Source: Microbulbifer agarilyticus
GTDB lineage: Bacteria > Pseudomonadota > Gammaproteobacteria > Pseudomonadales > Cellvibrionaceae
Direction: 5' to 3'
DNA length: 64,000 nt
Assembly (NCBI RefSeq): GCF_020171345.1
Contig: NZ_JAIUZM010000001.1
Location: forward strand, 1,612,001 to 1,676,000
The translations under genes were made by a program, and so were the position numbers. This document shows, piece by piece, positions 48,305 to 58,415 of this stretch (within the stretch, counting starts at the first letter, position 1; each line of letters begins with the position of its first letter). The notes under the pieces were generated by a model, which searched no databases, had not been told where the DNA came from, and saw only the letters and a program-made list of their open reading frames with translations.

Positions 48305-50875
48305 ATGAACCACAAATCTCTTAAACAGAAGTCTCTCAGTTATGCAGTAGCCGCCATTATCGCCAGTAGTGCGATGGCATCCAGTGCGCCAGCTCTGGCG
48401 GAAGAAATCGAAGAGGTCGCGGTAACCGGAATGCGGGGAAAGCCGCGCTCGGTCTCGGATTCGCCGGTGCCGGTGGATGTGTTTGGCAGTGACGCGTTGG
48501 AATCGGTATCGCACACGGATACAAACGATGTTCTGAAAACGCTGGTCCCCTCCTATAACGTATCTCGCCAACCCATCAGTGATGGAGGAACCTTTATCCG
48601 GCCGGCGCAATTACGGGGTATGCCAACGGATAAAACTCTCGTACTGGTAAATTCAAAGCGTCGGCATCGCGCGGCGCTGGTGGAAATTGGCGGTTCCGGC
48701 ACCCAGGGCCCGGACATCGCAACCATCCCCAGCTCTGCCTTGAAGTCGGTCGAGGTGCTGCGGGATGGTGCGGCTGCACAATATGGCTCGGACGCGATCG
48801 CGGGCGTGATCAACTTTATTCTCAAGGACAATGCCGCGGGCGGCTCTTTTGGATTGCGTACCGGTGAGTACAGTGAAGGTGATGGCTTCCAGTCCACTGC
48901 AACTGGCAATGTCGGTATGCCCCTGGGTAGTGCTGGCTTCCTGAGTATCTCCGCGGAGGTCTCGCAGCAGGACTTCACTTCCCGCAGTGAACAGTACTGC
49001 GAAGCCTGGTTTTGTCTGGAAGAGCAGGACCCGGAATTTATCGAAGCGGCAAAAACTGCCTCATTGGAAGGCGATGTTGTGCAGCCTTGGGGGCAGCCAA
49101 ACGCGGAAGCTGCACGCATGTTCTTTAACGCTGGTTACGATGTTGCCGACGGCCTGCAACTTTATGCGTTTGGTAACTACTCCGAAAGCGAAGCCGACGG
49201 CAGCTTTTATTATCGTTACCCGAACAATGGCACCATTATGGATCTTCGCACCGAAGATGGTTCCATTTACAGCCCGCTGGAGAAATTCCCCGGCGGCTTT
49301 ACCCCAAGATTTTTCGGTGACGTCACCGACTATTCGGCAGCATCCGGGGTAAAAGGCGAGACCACTTCCGGACTACTGTACGATTTCAGTGCGCGCTACG
49401 GTTACTCGGAAGTTGCGTACACCCTGAAAAATACTATCAATCCATCCATGGGGCCCGACAGCCCAACCAAATTTAACCCCGGAACGCTCGCCAATGAGGA
49501 AATGCAGATCCAGGCAGACTTTTCCAAAGAGTTGAGTATTGGCCTACCCAGTGATGTGACCGCGGCCTTTGGCTTCAGTTATATGGATGAGTCTTATGAG
49601 CTCAGCGGCGGTGACGCCGATTCCTACACAGCGGGACCCTACGCGACTCAGGACCCATGGGATTTCTGTAGCGCGAACGGCACACCCACAGCTTCAGGGC
49701 AAGCCGTCATCGATAACGGTTCAACCCTGGACTGTAGCCTGAACGGCGGCGACCCGGTATACACGGTGGTGGGCGTCGGCTCAAATGGCTTCCCCGGATA
49801 CGCGCCGGAGTACAGCGGTAGCTACTCCCGCGATTCCTACGCGGTGTATGGTGACTTGAGCACGGATCTTTCCGATCAATTGTTTGTACAGGCCGCAGTA
49901 CGTTTTGAAGACTACTCCGATTTTGATTCAGAGCTGGTCGGTAAACTGGCCATGCAATATGACGTGACCGACAGCATTGGCCTGCGTTCATCCATTGGCA
50001 CCGGCTTTCGTGCACCCACCCCAGGACAGCAGGGCACCACCAACGTGTCGACCCGCCTGCCGAATGGCTTCCCGGTTGCCACCGGCCTTTTCCCGGCCAG
50101 TAGCGATGTCGCTGCGGCATTGGGTGCGGAGCCTCTCAAACCGGAGACGTCCACCAACTTTACCTTTGGTATGACGGCTGATTTCGACGATCTCAGTTTG
50201 ACCATCGATTTCTATCGCATCGATGTTGATGACCGTACTTATGCGATCTCTACCCTGGATGTATCTGCCGATAGTGGAAGTGGCTCCGCATACGACAACT
50301 ACCTGGCGCTAGTCGATGCGGGCGTTGTTGGTGCCGAGTCCATTGGTGGGGTCTTCTATTTCAGCAATGCGTTTGATACCCGCACCCAGGGTGTCGATCT
50401 GGTCGCGACGTACCCGTTAAGCTGGGCCAATGAAAGCACTACCAACCTCACCGCATCGGTGAATTACAACAAATCGGAATTTACTTCGGATCCATCGGAC
50501 TATCTGAATGATGAGGACCAGTACGATTTTGAAAACTTTGAGCCAACACTGCGCGGCGCGGTGACTGCAACTCACGACTTTGGTGCGCTGTCCTTTATGG
50601 CGCGTGCAAACTGGTACGGCAGTTACAAAAATTCGCAAGGTTCCGATGGTGGCCTGATTTACCAAGCCTATGATTCAGTGGTGCAGGTGGATTTGGAAGG
50701 CAAATACCATATAACGGATAACACCAACGTGAGTCTTGGTGGCCGCAACATTTTTGATGAGTACCCGGAAAAAGATGCACTAGGTGACTACTGTTGTGGC
50801 CAACTTTACCCATCGGACACCGTGGTGGATTGGCAGGGAAGCTTCTACTATATGAGCCTGAACCACGACTTCTAA
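48305..50875 (+). CDS. TonB-dependent outer-membrane receptor
   Basis: The 856-residue precursor has a basic start, a signal peptide ending APALA-EE, and a TonB-box-like EEVAVTGMR. A plug domain (about 40-170: RPAQLRGMPTDKTLVLVNSKRRH, VEVLRDGAAAQYGSDAIAGVINFIL) and a 22-strand barrel follow, with conserved GTGFRAPTPGQ and a terminal MSLNHDF ending in Phe. Its long extracellular loops contain cysteine pairs. I chose ATG 48305 because AAGGGG lies eight bases upstream; ATG 48275 is in frame across an A9 run. The ligand is unknown; neighbouring amino-acid and peptide genes suggest an organic substrate. Confidence 0.92.
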   Translation: MNHKSLKQKSLSYAVAAIIASSAMASSAPALAEEIEEVAVTGMRGKPRSVSDSPVPVDVFGSDALESVSHTDTNDVLKTLVPSYNVSRQPISDGGTFIRPAQLRGMPTDKTLVLVNSKRRHRAALVEIGGSGTQGPDIATIPSSALKSVEVLRDGAAAQYGSDAIAGVINFILKDNAAGGSFGLRTGEYSEGDGFQSTATGNVGMPLGSAGFLSISAEVSQQDFTSRSEQYCEAWFCLEEQDPEFIEAAKTASLEGDVVQPWGQPNAEAARMFFNAGYDVADGLQLYAFGNYSESEADGSFYYRYPNNGTIMDLRTEDGSIYSPLEKFPGGFTPRFFGDVTDYSAASGVKGETTSGLLYDFSARYGYSEVAYTLKNTINPSMGPDSPTKFNPGTLANEEMQIQADFSKELSIGLPSDVTAAFGFSYMDESYELSGGDADSYTAGPYATQDPWDFCSANGTPTASGQAVIDNGSTLDCSLNGGDPVYTVVGVGSNGFPGYAPEYSGSYSRDSYAVYGDLSTDLSDQLFVQAAVRFEDYSDFDSELVGKLAMQYDVTDSIGLRSSIGTGFRAPTPGQQGTTNVSTRLPNGFPVATGLFPASSDVAAALGAEPLKPETSTNFTFGMTADFDDLSLTIDFYRIDVDDRTYAISTLDVSADSGSGSAYDNYLALVDAGVVGAESIGGVFYFSNAFDTRTQGVDLVATYPLSWANESTTNLTASVNYNKSEFTSDPSDYLNDEDQYDFENFEPTLRGAVTATHDFGALSFMARANWYGSYKNSQGSDGGLIYQAYDSVVQVDLEGKYHITDNTNVSLGGRNIFDEYPEKDALGDYCCGQLYPSDTVVDWQGSFYYMSLNHDF

Positions 50876-50901
50876 TTACGTTGTTTGTCTTAGCACTTTT
50901 G

Positions 50902-50927
50902 ATCCCCGCAATGCGGGGATTTTTTTG
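50902..50927 (+). terminator. Terminator of the TonB receptor gene
   Basis: An 8-bp stem atccccgc / gcggggat with a three-base loop is followed by a run of T residues, 26 bases after the stop codon. Confidence 0.92.
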
Positions 50928-50957
50928 AATTGAGTTTTTACGGCGGAAGCGCAGACA

Positions 50958-50981
50958 TAAAAAAGGCCAGCATAGCTGGCC
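50958..50981 (-). terminator. Terminator of the aminotransferase gene
   Basis: On the minus strand the stem ggccagc / gctggcc with a three-base loop is followed by six T residues. It lies 24 bases after the aminotransferase stop. Confidence 0.88.
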
Positions 50982-51005
50982 AGTGAGCGAATCCAACGGA
51001 AAGCA

Positions 51006-52160
51006 TCAGCTCATACGATGCAGTACCTTGGGTAGTGCGGCGGTATATTTCTCCACATCCTCCAAATGCCCCATGCTGACCCGCGACCAATTGGTGTAAT
51101 CGCGATAAATGCCTCTTATCAGTACGTTTTCCTTGGCCATTTCTGCGCGGAAAGTTTCCGCATTCAGATCTCCGAGGTTCACAAACATAAAATTGGTCAC
51201 TGAGGGGAGTGCGGAAAGTCCATGCTCTTTCAGTGCCGCAGTGACCATCTCACGGGCTTCCAGAACTTTTGTGCGCGAGTAATCCATAAAACGATGGTCT
51301 TCGTAACAGGCAATCGCAGCAGCAAGACCGGCCTGATTCAATCCGTACCAGCCGAGCCCATACTTTTCCATCTGCTCGATCTTTTCCGGCTGGGCAATCA
51401 GATACCCGACGCGCATGCCGGCCAATCCGTAAATCTTGGAAAACGTACGTGCGACGATAATGTCGTGCCCATCCTTTACCAGAGGTATTACTGTATTCAG
51501 ATCGCTGTTGTCGGTGAGTTCGTTGTACGCCTCATCGGCCAGAACGGTGCATTTCTTTGATGCCTTGATACAAAAATTGCGCATAGCTTCCGGGTTGATC
51601 AGCATACCCGTCGGGTTGTTCGGATTGGTCACCTGAACCATGGAGATGCTGTCATCGATAGCGTTGTACATGGCATCGAGATCAATGGCCAGGCTTTCCA
51701 GTTTTGGCAGTCGTTTAATCTCACCAATACTCTGAATCTCAACCACGCGCGATGTGGTATCCCAGAACAAGTCTGGTCCGAGAATATTCCCGGTCTGCGC
51801 CGCAGTGATTGCCGCGGCAGCGAGTCCGGCGCTGGAGCCAGAGCCGAGTGTGACATGCTCCGGGGTCAAACCATGTCGTTCAGCAATCATGGTTTTCAGG
51901 CGCATGACGCTGTCATAGACGTAATAGGCCCCTTTTTGGCTTGCCTCCATCATTGCCTTGAGTGCAGCCGGACTTGGCCCGTAGGGGTTTTCGTTAGCAT
52001 TGAGTTTTGCGACGCCTGGAGGCGGACCATATAGTGGCGTTGGGCGTGTTATTTCTTTGGCGCTTGCGGCCAGGCTGGCTGTGCTTGTCGCCGCCAGAGC
52101 GGCGGAGACGCCGGCCGTCGCCCCCTGTAGAAATAACCTTCTGCTGAGCGATTTATGCAT
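51006..52160 (-). CDS. Tat-exported HisC-like PLP-dependent aminotransferase
   Basis: The 384-residue precursor opens with a twin-arginine signal (SRRLFLQGATAG at 6-17, Ala-rich stretch to about 35). The fold type I aminotransferase that follows resembles histidinol-phosphate aminotransferase: LNANENPYGPSP, VTNPNNPTGML, ADEAYNEL and the PLP lysine K242 in RTFSKIYGLAGMRVGY. Export via Tat implies that PLP is loaded before export and that it acts in the periplasm, so it is unlikely to be the biosynthetic HisC. GAGGAAAATA before ATG 52160 supports the start. It sits 58 bases from the TauE/SafE gene, same strand. Confidence 0.88.
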   Translation of the reverse strand: MHKSLSRRLFLQGATAGVSAALAATSTASLAASAKEITRPTPLYGPPPGVAKLNANENPYGPSPAALKAMMEASQKGAYYVYDSVMRLKTMIAERHGLTPEHVTLGSGSSAGLAAAAITAAQTGNILGPDLFWDTTSRVVEIQSIGEIKRLPKLESLAIDLDAMYNAIDDSISMVQVTNPNNPTGMLINPEAMRNFCIKASKKCTVLADEAYNELTDNSDLNTVIPLVKDGHDIIVARTFSKIYGLAGMRVGYLIAQPEKIEQMEKYGLGWYGLNQAGLAAAIACYEDHRFMDYSRTKVLEAREMVTAALKEHGLSALPSVTNFMFVNLGDLNAETFRAEMAKENVLIRGIYRDYTNWSRVSMGHLEDVEKYTAALPKVLHRMS

Positions 52161-52218
52161 TATTTTCCTCCCGGTAAGGTCAATGGTGGTGCATTTGATT
52201 GGCACCGTGTTTTGTCGG

Positions 52219-53037
52219 TCAGGCCTTGGCAAACATCGCCATGGACACTGCTATCAAATAAACGCCAAACAGACGCTTGAGGTGCAGCTCGTTCAGGCTG
52301 TGCGCCCAGCGCGCACCGATGGGCGCAGAAATAATTGAAAAAATTGAGATGGCGATCAGTGCCGGAACATTGATATAGCCGATGGAACCTATTGGCAGGT
52401 CTGGTGCGCCCAGGCCCATCAGCAGGAAACCGATGGCGCCTGGAAGCCCGATAAGAAAACCAATACCCGAAGCGGTTGCCACAGCTTGGTGCGCCGGTCG
52501 ATTGCACAGCACCATGGTCATCACCGTTATGGTGCCGCCGCCGATGCCGAGTAAGGAAGAAAATCCCCCTAGAAAGCTTGCCAGGCTCGCACGGGCAAAT
52601 CCTGTGGGCATTTCAAGCTTGCCCTTTAGACCGTCGAACAAATTGGGGAAAAGAAAATAGATGGAATACAGCAATACACCCCCGGCAAACACATAGATCA
52701 GACTTTTGCTGTCGGTAAAGGATGCGATGTAGAGGCCTGCGCCGACCCCCAAAACGATCCATATGGACCAGTCCCGTAATACCTTAAAATCTACTGCCCC
52801 GCGTTTACTGTGGGCCTGCACCGAGCGTGCCGAAGAAATTACAATGGAGGCGAGTGAGGTGCCTACCGCGACGCGCATCATTTCGTCGCTGGCACTGTGC
52901 AGGAAAGGGAACACCGCTAGTAGTGCAGGAACCACTACGAACCCGCCACCATTTCCAAATAGTCCCGCGGTGATACCTGCAATCAAACCTGCAGCGCAAA
53001 GCAGTAGGATAAATAGAGAAATTTCCTCGAAACTCAT
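52219..53037 (-). CDS. TauE/SafE-family membrane permease
   Basis: The 272-residue protein has about eight hydrophobic helices and the TauE/SafE family's two glycine-rich repeats: GLIAGITAGLFGNGGGFVVVPALL near the start and ASFLGGFSSLLGIGGGTITV in the middle. The family exports sulfite, sulfoacetate or other organic anions. ATG 53037 is preceded by GGGGGAG; upstream codons in frame are not part of the family. Its tight same-strand pairing with the exported aminotransferase suggests export or import of a related amino- or keto-acid, which is inference. Confidence 0.88.
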   Translation of the reverse strand: MSFEEISLFILLLCAAGLIAGITAGLFGNGGGFVVVPALLAVFPFLHSASDEMMRVAVGTSLASIVISSARSVQAHSKRGAVDFKVLRDWSIWIVLGVGAGLYIASFTDSKSLIYVFAGGVLLYSIYFLFPNLFDGLKGKLEMPTGFARASLASFLGGFSSLLGIGGGTITVMTMVLCNRPAHQAVATASGIGFLIGLPGAIGFLLMGLGAPDLPIGSIGYINVPALIAISIFSIISAPIGARWAHSLNELHLKRLFGVYLIAVSMAMFAKA

Positions 53038-53270
53038 CGGCTCCCCCAGATTGTTCTTCGTTGAACAGGTTGTAAAAAGCATTAACCGTGCCAACGAGTG
53101 CGGATGGATGGTGGGGGTGCCCGTTCGGAGGGTGAAGCGAGTGTTTTTGAAGATCAGTGGAAGTCGCGGTACCAAATCACAGGCTTTGCATGGTATGCGG
53201 TGAACTGGATTTGTGCGGATGGTACTCTTCCGCATTGTCTAACAATGACCAATATGTTTTTGGGGGGACC

Positions 53271-55676
53271 ATGCCACGTCGGTCGATTATTGCTGTTGTT
53301 CTGTTAATAGGTGCCTTATCTCTCAGCGTTTTTTCACGCGCGGAGTCAATTGCCACAATCACCTCCGGTATGGAGCGGCAGCAGGGGCTGTTTGATTACT
53401 TCTGGGACCCCCAGCAGGGGCGGCTGTTACTGCAGGTCGATGCGTTCGACCGCGAGCTGCTCTTGCTCACCGGGCTCGCGCAGGGGCTGGGGTCCAACCC
53501 GGTTGGCCTGGACCGTAACCAGGTGGGCGAAAGCCGTGTGGTTAAATTTGAGCGGGTGGGCAACAAGGTGTTGTTGCACCAGGTAAATCTGAAATATCGG
53601 GCCCTGTCGGATAATCCGGCAGAACGTCGCGCCGTATCCGAAGCCTTTGCGTCCTCGGTGATTTGGGGGTTTAAGGTACTGGCTGAAGAAGGGGGTGCGG
53701 TGTTGGTGGACTTCACTCCGTTTGTCTTGAGCGACCAGCACGGTATTACTGCACGGCTCAAGCAGGCTGGGCAGGGCAGCTACAGTCTGGATAAAGATCG
53801 TTCTGCGATCTACCTGCCGCGCACCAAAAACTTTCCGCAGAATAGTGAATTTGAGGCACAGCTCACTTTTGCCGGCAGTGATCCGGGCCAATACATGCAG
53901 GAGGTGGTGCCGACCCCACAGCTCGCCACCTTACGCCAGCATATTTCTCTGGTGGCCCTCCCGGACGACGGTTACCAGCCGCGACGCTTTCACAGTAACT
54001 CCGGGTATTTCCCGCTGATTTTCCGTGACTATGCCACCGCCATCGACCAACCCATGGATCAGCGGCTTATCTTCCGGCATCGACTGGAGAAGCGCCCGGG
54101 CAGCAACGAGCCTGTAGAGCCGATAGTGTATTACATTGACCCGGGTGTGCCGGAGCCGGTACGCAGTGCCCTGATCGATGGCGCAAGCTGGTGGAATGAC
54201 GCATTTGAGGCGGCCGGCTTTGAAAACGCTTTTCAGGTGAAGCTGCTGCCGGAAGGCGCGGATCCACTGGATGTGCGTTACAACGTGATCAACTGGGTGC
54301 ACCGCTCCACCCGCGGCTGGTCGTATGGGTATTCGATTTATGATCCGCGCACCGGTGAAATTCTGAAGGGGAATGTCACCCTAGGGTCCCTGCGGGTACG
54401 CCAGGATTTCCTGATCGCTCAGGGCCTGTTGCAGCCCTATGGCAACAAGGATGCGGATACGGAACAGCTGAAGGCGATGGCGCTCGCGCGTATTCGCCAG
54501 CTTTCCGCCCACGAGGTTGGTCACACCATCGGCCTTGCGCACAATTTTATTTCCAGCACGGAAGATCGCGCGTCGGTAATGGACTATCCAGCCCCGCTGG
54601 TCACTTTGGCTGGCAGCAAGCTCGATGTGGAGAATGCTTATGCATCGGGTATTGGCGTCTGGGATAAGCTGGCGATCCGCTATGGCTACGGTGTGGCCGA
54701 GGGTGATGAAACGGAATATCTCGACAGTGTGCTCGAAGAGGCGCAACAACAGAAGCTGCGCTTTATTACCGATCGGGACTCTCGCAGCATCAATAATGCC
54801 CATGCTTATTCCCATCTCTGGGATAACGGGCGTGAGCCGCTGGACGAATTCCAGCGGATGACCGAGCTGCGCAAACACGCACTGGAGAACTTTGGTCCTG
54901 CAGCCAACGTGGCGGATTCTGCACGCTCGTCGCTGGATGAAACCTTGGTGCCGGTGTACTACGGCCATCGCTACCAGGCCGAGGCGGTCGGCAAGCTGAT
55001 CGGCGGGCTGGATTACGACTACCTGTCGAATGACGCGGGTGACGCGAGTTACCAACTGGTATCCGCAGAACAACAGCAGCAGGCGATCGATGCGCTGGCG
55101 CAAACCCTGCGGCCGGAGTTCTTAACCCTGCCGGAGCGCGTACTGAAACTCTTGCCGCCCAAAGCGTTTGGCTACAGTCGCAGCAATGAAAGCTTCCCCG
55201 CTTACACCGGGGTGGCATTTGACGGGATCGCCATGGCGGAAGCAGCTGCAGGGCATACCTTCTCCATATTGCTTGACCCCCAGCGTGCTGCCCGTCTGCA
55301 GGAGCAGCAGGCGCGTCGCGGCGATGGCCCCGGCTTCAATACCCTGCTGGCGCAGCTTACCGAACAGTCATTGACGAGCGGGCAATACACCGGGCTCCAG
55401 GCGGCCATCCACCAGCGGGTTAACCACGTGTATATCCACCACCTGATGTTACTGGCAGACAACAAGCAGGCACCGGAGTCCGCCCGCGCGCGGGCGAATT
55501 TCGAACTGGCTAAATTTCAGCATGCGATCGGCGCGATGAAATTGTTTGGCGAGGATCCACACGGATACAACGCCCACTATTATTATGAGGCAAACCGTAT
55601 CGCCGCGTTTATGGATGGCGAATTGAAGGTGGAGAAAGGAGATCTTAAACCGATGCCACCGGGCTCGCCGATCTAG
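53271..55676 (+). CDS. Secreted zinc-dependent metalloprotease (DUF5117/DUF5118 type)
   Basis: The 801-residue precursor has a signal peptide (about 1-23, ending SRA). An N-terminal DUF5118/DUF5117-like region (about 35-280) precedes a gluzincin-like catalytic domain with [12 protein letters not shown] at 414-425. H414, H418 and H424 bind zinc and E415 is catalytic. The C-terminal 250 residues are mostly helical. GGGGGGACC directly before ATG 53271 supports the start. It should degrade peptides outside the inner membrane and could feed the nearby uptake and amino-acid degradation genes. Confidence 0.9.
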   Translation: MPRRSIIAVVLLIGALSLSVFSRAESIATITSGMERQQGLFDYFWDPQQGRLLLQVDAFDRELLLLTGLAQGLGSNPVGLDRNQVGESRVVKFERVGNKVLLHQVNLKYRALSDNPAERRAVSEAFASSVIWGFKVLAEEGGAVLVDFTPFVLSDQHGITARLKQAGQGSYSLDKDRSAIYLPRTKNFPQNSEFEAQLTFAGSDPGQYMQEVVPTPQLATLRQHISLVALPDDGYQPRRFHSNSGYFPLIFRDYATAIDQPMDQRLIFRHRLEKRPGSNEPVEPIVYYIDPGVPEPVRSALIDGASWWNDAFEAAGFENAFQVKLLPEGADPLDVRYNVINWVHRSTRGWSYGYSIYDPRTGEILKGNVTLGSLRVRQDFLIAQGLLQPYGNKDADTEQLKAMALARIRQLSAHEVGHTIGLAHNFISSTEDRASVMDYPAPLVTLAGSKLDVENAYASGIGVWDKLAIRYGYGVAEGDETEYLDSVLEEAQQQKLRFITDRDSRSINNAHAYSHLWDNGREPLDEFQRMTELRKHALENFGPAANVADSARSSLDETLVPVYYGHRYQAEAVGKLIGGLDYDYLSNDAGDASYQLVSAEQQQQAIDALAQTLRPEFLTLPERVLKLLPPKAFGYSRSNESFPAYTGVAFDGIAMAEAAAGHTFSILLDPQRAARLQEQQARRGDGPGFNTLLAQLTEQSLTSGQYTGLQAAIHQRVNHVYIHHLMLLADNKQAPESARARANFELAKFQHAIGAMKLFGEDPHGYNAHYYYEANRIAAFMDGELKVEKGDLKPMPPGSPI

Positions 55677-55750
55677 GCCGGACAGCGACAAGAACTGGGG
55701 GAAATGTGCAGAGCCGGTAATGCTTGATGCTGAAGATTGCCGGCGTACTT

Positions 55751-56566
55751 TTATCCGCGAATAAATTGTGACTTTCGAATCCAGTGATCGCCGCGGTAGC
55801 GGCGCGTCGGCGCTGCGGTGGTTTTCGCCCAGAAGTAATCGCGGTTGAACTGGAATTCCACTTCATAGCCTTCGGTCAGTGCGGCGAGCGGCATGGCTTG
55901 CCAGCTGGCCTGGCGACGTTTACTGGTGGCCTCGAGCAAATACTCGGTGTTATCCACAATGGCCACGACCCAGGCGTGGCCCTCACCCTTGTAGGTTCCC
56001 AGTGCCACTCGCGCATCCACGCCCAGATTAATCAGCCAGTCGGCCAGCAGGATCGCATGGTCTTCGCAATCGCCGCGCTTCTGGTAATACGCCTGGCGCG
56101 AAGTCTGCCAGATATCGGCGAGGCCGGCGTATTGCAGATGGTCGTACTGGTATTCCTTGCGGACCGCCAGAGTGTACAGCGGCACCCATAAAGCCTCGGT
56201 CTCAAATGGCTGGAAACCCACCAGGTAGCTGTTGGCAAAGTGGTGCTGGCTGTCCAGCCCGCGGGCGGAGGCGGTCACCGCCTCGATGCCCTGCCAGTTC
56301 CAGATAGAGATATAGCTGCTCTGCTGCTCACTGCGTTTCGACACCGCCTGCTGCACCATCGTTTCGGTGAGTGGGGAGTAGCTACCGGCAATCTTTACGA
56401 TCCCTTTCTGCTCATCTTTAACCGCATCCGTACCTTTTTCACTCTGCATGACCGCGAGCTGGTGCTGCTGCAGGGCGTGCTCGGCGGGCAGAGCCTGCCA
56501 GTGCCGCACCAGTTCCGGCAACATCATCAGCAAACCCATGGCCAGATAGAAGAACAGGGATCTCAC
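55751..56566 (-). CDS. Membrane-anchored transglutaminase-like protein
   Basis: The 271-residue protein has a hydrophobic N-terminus (about 3-18), a helical linker, and a transglutaminase-like cysteine domain with YQKRGDCEDHAILLADWL (Cys167), GEGHAWVVAIVD (His197) and a following YLLEATSKR strand that may provide the acidic third residue. It is likely a periplasmic peptidase or crosslinking enzyme. GTG 56566 is nine bases downstream of the DUF350 gene's stop, so the two are one transcript. Confidence 0.85.
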   Translation of the reverse strand: MRSLFFYLAMGLLMMLPELVRHWQALPAEHALQQHQLAVMQSEKGTDAVKDEQKGIVKIAGSYSPLTETMVQQAVSKRSEQQSSYISIWNWQGIEAVTASARGLDSQHHFANSYLVGFQPFETEALWVPLYTLAVRKEYQYDHLQYAGLADIWQTSRQAYYQKRGDCEDHAILLADWLINLGVDARVALGTYKGEGHAWVVAIVDNTEYLLEATSKRRQASWQAMPLAALTEGYEVEFQFNRDYFWAKTTAAPTRRYRGDHWIRKSQFIRG

Positions 56567-56575
56567 GGTGATGCC

Positions 56576-56806
56576 CTAGCCCTTGAGGCCGAAAGAGATG
56601 ATCATTGCAACGAAGATCAGGATGGTTGAGGCAAAAATGGCCACGGCGACATTGCCATTTTTAAGTTCGCCCTCGATATCCACATGCTTGAGCAGCTTTT
56701 TATCGATCAGCAGCAGCGCAACCATGCCGATCAGCAGCGCGAGAATGGTATACAGCAGGTTCAAACCCAGATTAAACAGGGTCGCGGTAAGAAATTCAGT
56801 TTGCAT
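56576..56806 (-). CDS. DUF350 small membrane protein
   Basis: From ATG 56806 the protein has 76 residues with two hydrophobic helices (about 14-36 and 51-73). They are linked by the DUF350 pattern DKKLLKHVDIEGELKNGNVAVAIFAS, in which a charged loop with G-N-x-A-V-A leads into helix two. DUF350 proteins often sit with transglutaminase-like or SPFH genes, as here. Function is unknown. A longer frame upstream would run into the divergent SPFH gene and is not supported. Confidence 0.8.
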   Translation of the reverse strand: MQTEFLTATLFNLGLNLLYTILALLIGMVALLLIDKKLLKHVDIEGELKNGNVAVAIFASTILIFVAMIISFGLKG

Positions 56807-56973
56807 CTTGATGGATTCCGAAAACGGCGAGAAAGGGGTAATTAGATCACAGGCAAGTAGGTTTTTCTTGTGGGAGTTCTGCGGGGTGTACGTAGATTGA
56901 GCAACTTGCCCCGGGGTAAATAGCTCTTTAAGGTACTCGCCCGAGTGAATAATGAATTTAGGGATATATGGAA

Positions 56974-57873
56974 ATGCCAAAGCTGTTGAAGTTGCCGGTC
57001 CTTCTTTTGATACTGCCTTTTCTGGGCCTGACTGCCTGCGCAGACCGGGTGGAGGTGCCGCCGGCACACGTCGGCAAGGTTCTCACCAAAAATGGCTATA
57101 AGCCAAGTACCGTGCCGCCGTCCAAATTCCGCCTGGATATGTGCCTGTTCTACTGCGACAAACTGGTGACCCTGGCGATTGCGGACTTCGGCCACCTGGA
57201 AAAATTCAAACTGTTTATGCCTAAAGATCAGCTCAATATGAGCTTTGATATCCGGATGACCGGGGCGGTAAACGAAAAATACATCGACAATATCTTTGAC
57301 CGTATGCCTCCGCAGAATGGCAATATTTCCGTAAGCCAGGTGTACAACACCTATGCGCAGCCGGTTATTCGCGACGTGGTACGGCGGGTGATCGCCAAGT
57401 ATTCGATCAATGAAATTGCCTCCAGCCGTGAAATGCTCAGCCAGGAGCTATTTTCCGCTGTCGCCTCCTCGCTGGATGGAACACCCATCAAGATCAAACG
57501 TCTGGGTATCGCGGATGTGCAGTTTCCGAAGGTCATCACTGAGGCCAAGGAGCGTGCCGCGGAGCGCCGCGAGCTGATTGAGCAGGAGAAGGCACAGTTT
57601 GAAATCCAGAAGATCCAGATGGAGCGGGATCTGGAACGGGAAAAAATGAACCGTGCGATTGCCCGTGAGAAAGCCATGGGGCAGAAAGAGGTTAATGACC
57701 TGCTGGCCAAGTCGGTTACTGACAAGTACCTCTCTTACCGCACACTCGAGGTGCTGGAGACCATGGCCGAGTCAAATAACAAGGTGTTTGTGCCGGTCGA
57801 AGCATTGGGCACTATTGGCTTGCAGCAGGCGGTGTTCTCCGAACAAATGAAACAGGTCGCGCGCAAGCGCTAA
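56974..57873 (+). CDS. SPFH/Band 7-like lipoprotein
   Basis: The 299-residue precursor has a lipobox LGLTAC (Cys22). The SPFH-like domain (about 30-180) contains DRVEVPPAHVGKVLTKNGY and VYNTYAQPVIRDVVRRVIAKY. A long coiled coil (about 190-245) rich in Glu, Arg and Gln follows, and a final VPVEALGTIGLQQAVF. AGGGA nine bases before ATG 56974 supports this start over ATG 56968. The gene diverges from DUF350 and lies 14 bases before a membrane-protein gene. A lipid-linked SPFH protein would organise an envelope complex; the partners are inferred from position. Confidence 0.8.
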   Translation: MPKLLKLPVLLLILPFLGLTACADRVEVPPAHVGKVLTKNGYKPSTVPPSKFRLDMCLFYCDKLVTLAIADFGHLEKFKLFMPKDQLNMSFDIRMTGAVNEKYIDNIFDRMPPQNGNISVSQVYNTYAQPVIRDVVRRVIAKYSINEIASSREMLSQELFSAVASSLDGTPIKIKRLGIADVQFPKVITEAKERAAERRELIEQEKAQFEIQKIQMERDLEREKMNRAIAREKAMGQKEVNDLLAKSVTDKYLSYRTLEVLETMAESNNKVFVPVEALGTIGLQQAVFSEQMKQVARKR

Positions 57874-57887
57874 GTGAGGGCTGGCTG

Positions 57888-58298
57888 ATGGAATTCAACT
57901 CACAGGTGGCCAACTGGCTGGCGGGTGCCCTCGGAGGGCTCGCCAGCTGGGTGGTTGTCGCGGCGTGTGTGCTACTGGTGCTGAATATTCTGGTGCGGAT
58001 TCAGTTTTTGCGCCGCCGTGGCGAAGGACTGCACTGGCTCTTGGACCGTTCACTGGTCATTCGTCTGCTCAGTTTGCTGTTTTTTATCTGGGTTTTATTG
58101 GGTTTCAGCAGCAATGGACCGAAATTGGAGCTGGCGCCGGACTATAGTGACGAACAACAGGCCACCGAACGTGCGTTGCGCTCAGAGCGCGGTAGTGTAG
58201 AAAATTTTGCCCCGGAAAAGCCAGCGGCGGCACAAACGAGCCAACGTTTAGAGGAGCTGCGCGAACAGCAAAAACAGGAAAGCGAGCAGGAAAATTAA
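57888..58298 (+). CDS. Membrane protein co-transcribed with the SPFH-like gene
   Basis: The 136-residue protein has two hydrophobic helices (about 9-34 and 54-73) and an acidic, Gln/Glu-rich C-terminal tail (about 85-136) that may form a coiled coil. I do not recognise the family. It begins 14 bases after the SPFH-like gene, so a shared transcript and a joint complex through coiled coils are plausible. Confidence 0.7.
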   Translation: MEFNSQVANWLAGALGGLASWVVVAACVLLVLNILVRIQFLRRRGEGLHWLLDRSLVIRLLSLLFFIWVLLGFSSNGPKLELAPDYSDEQQATERALRSERGSVENFAPEKPAAAQTSQRLEELREQQKQESEQEN

Positions 58299-58415
58299 TC
58301 TACGACTCATCCCCACTTTGAAGTCATTGCAACGGTTTTATTTTCAGAAATTCTGTTGGGATGCCCAGATACCGTGAATAGACTTCCGAACACATTGGGA
58401 GATGAGGAGATCATC

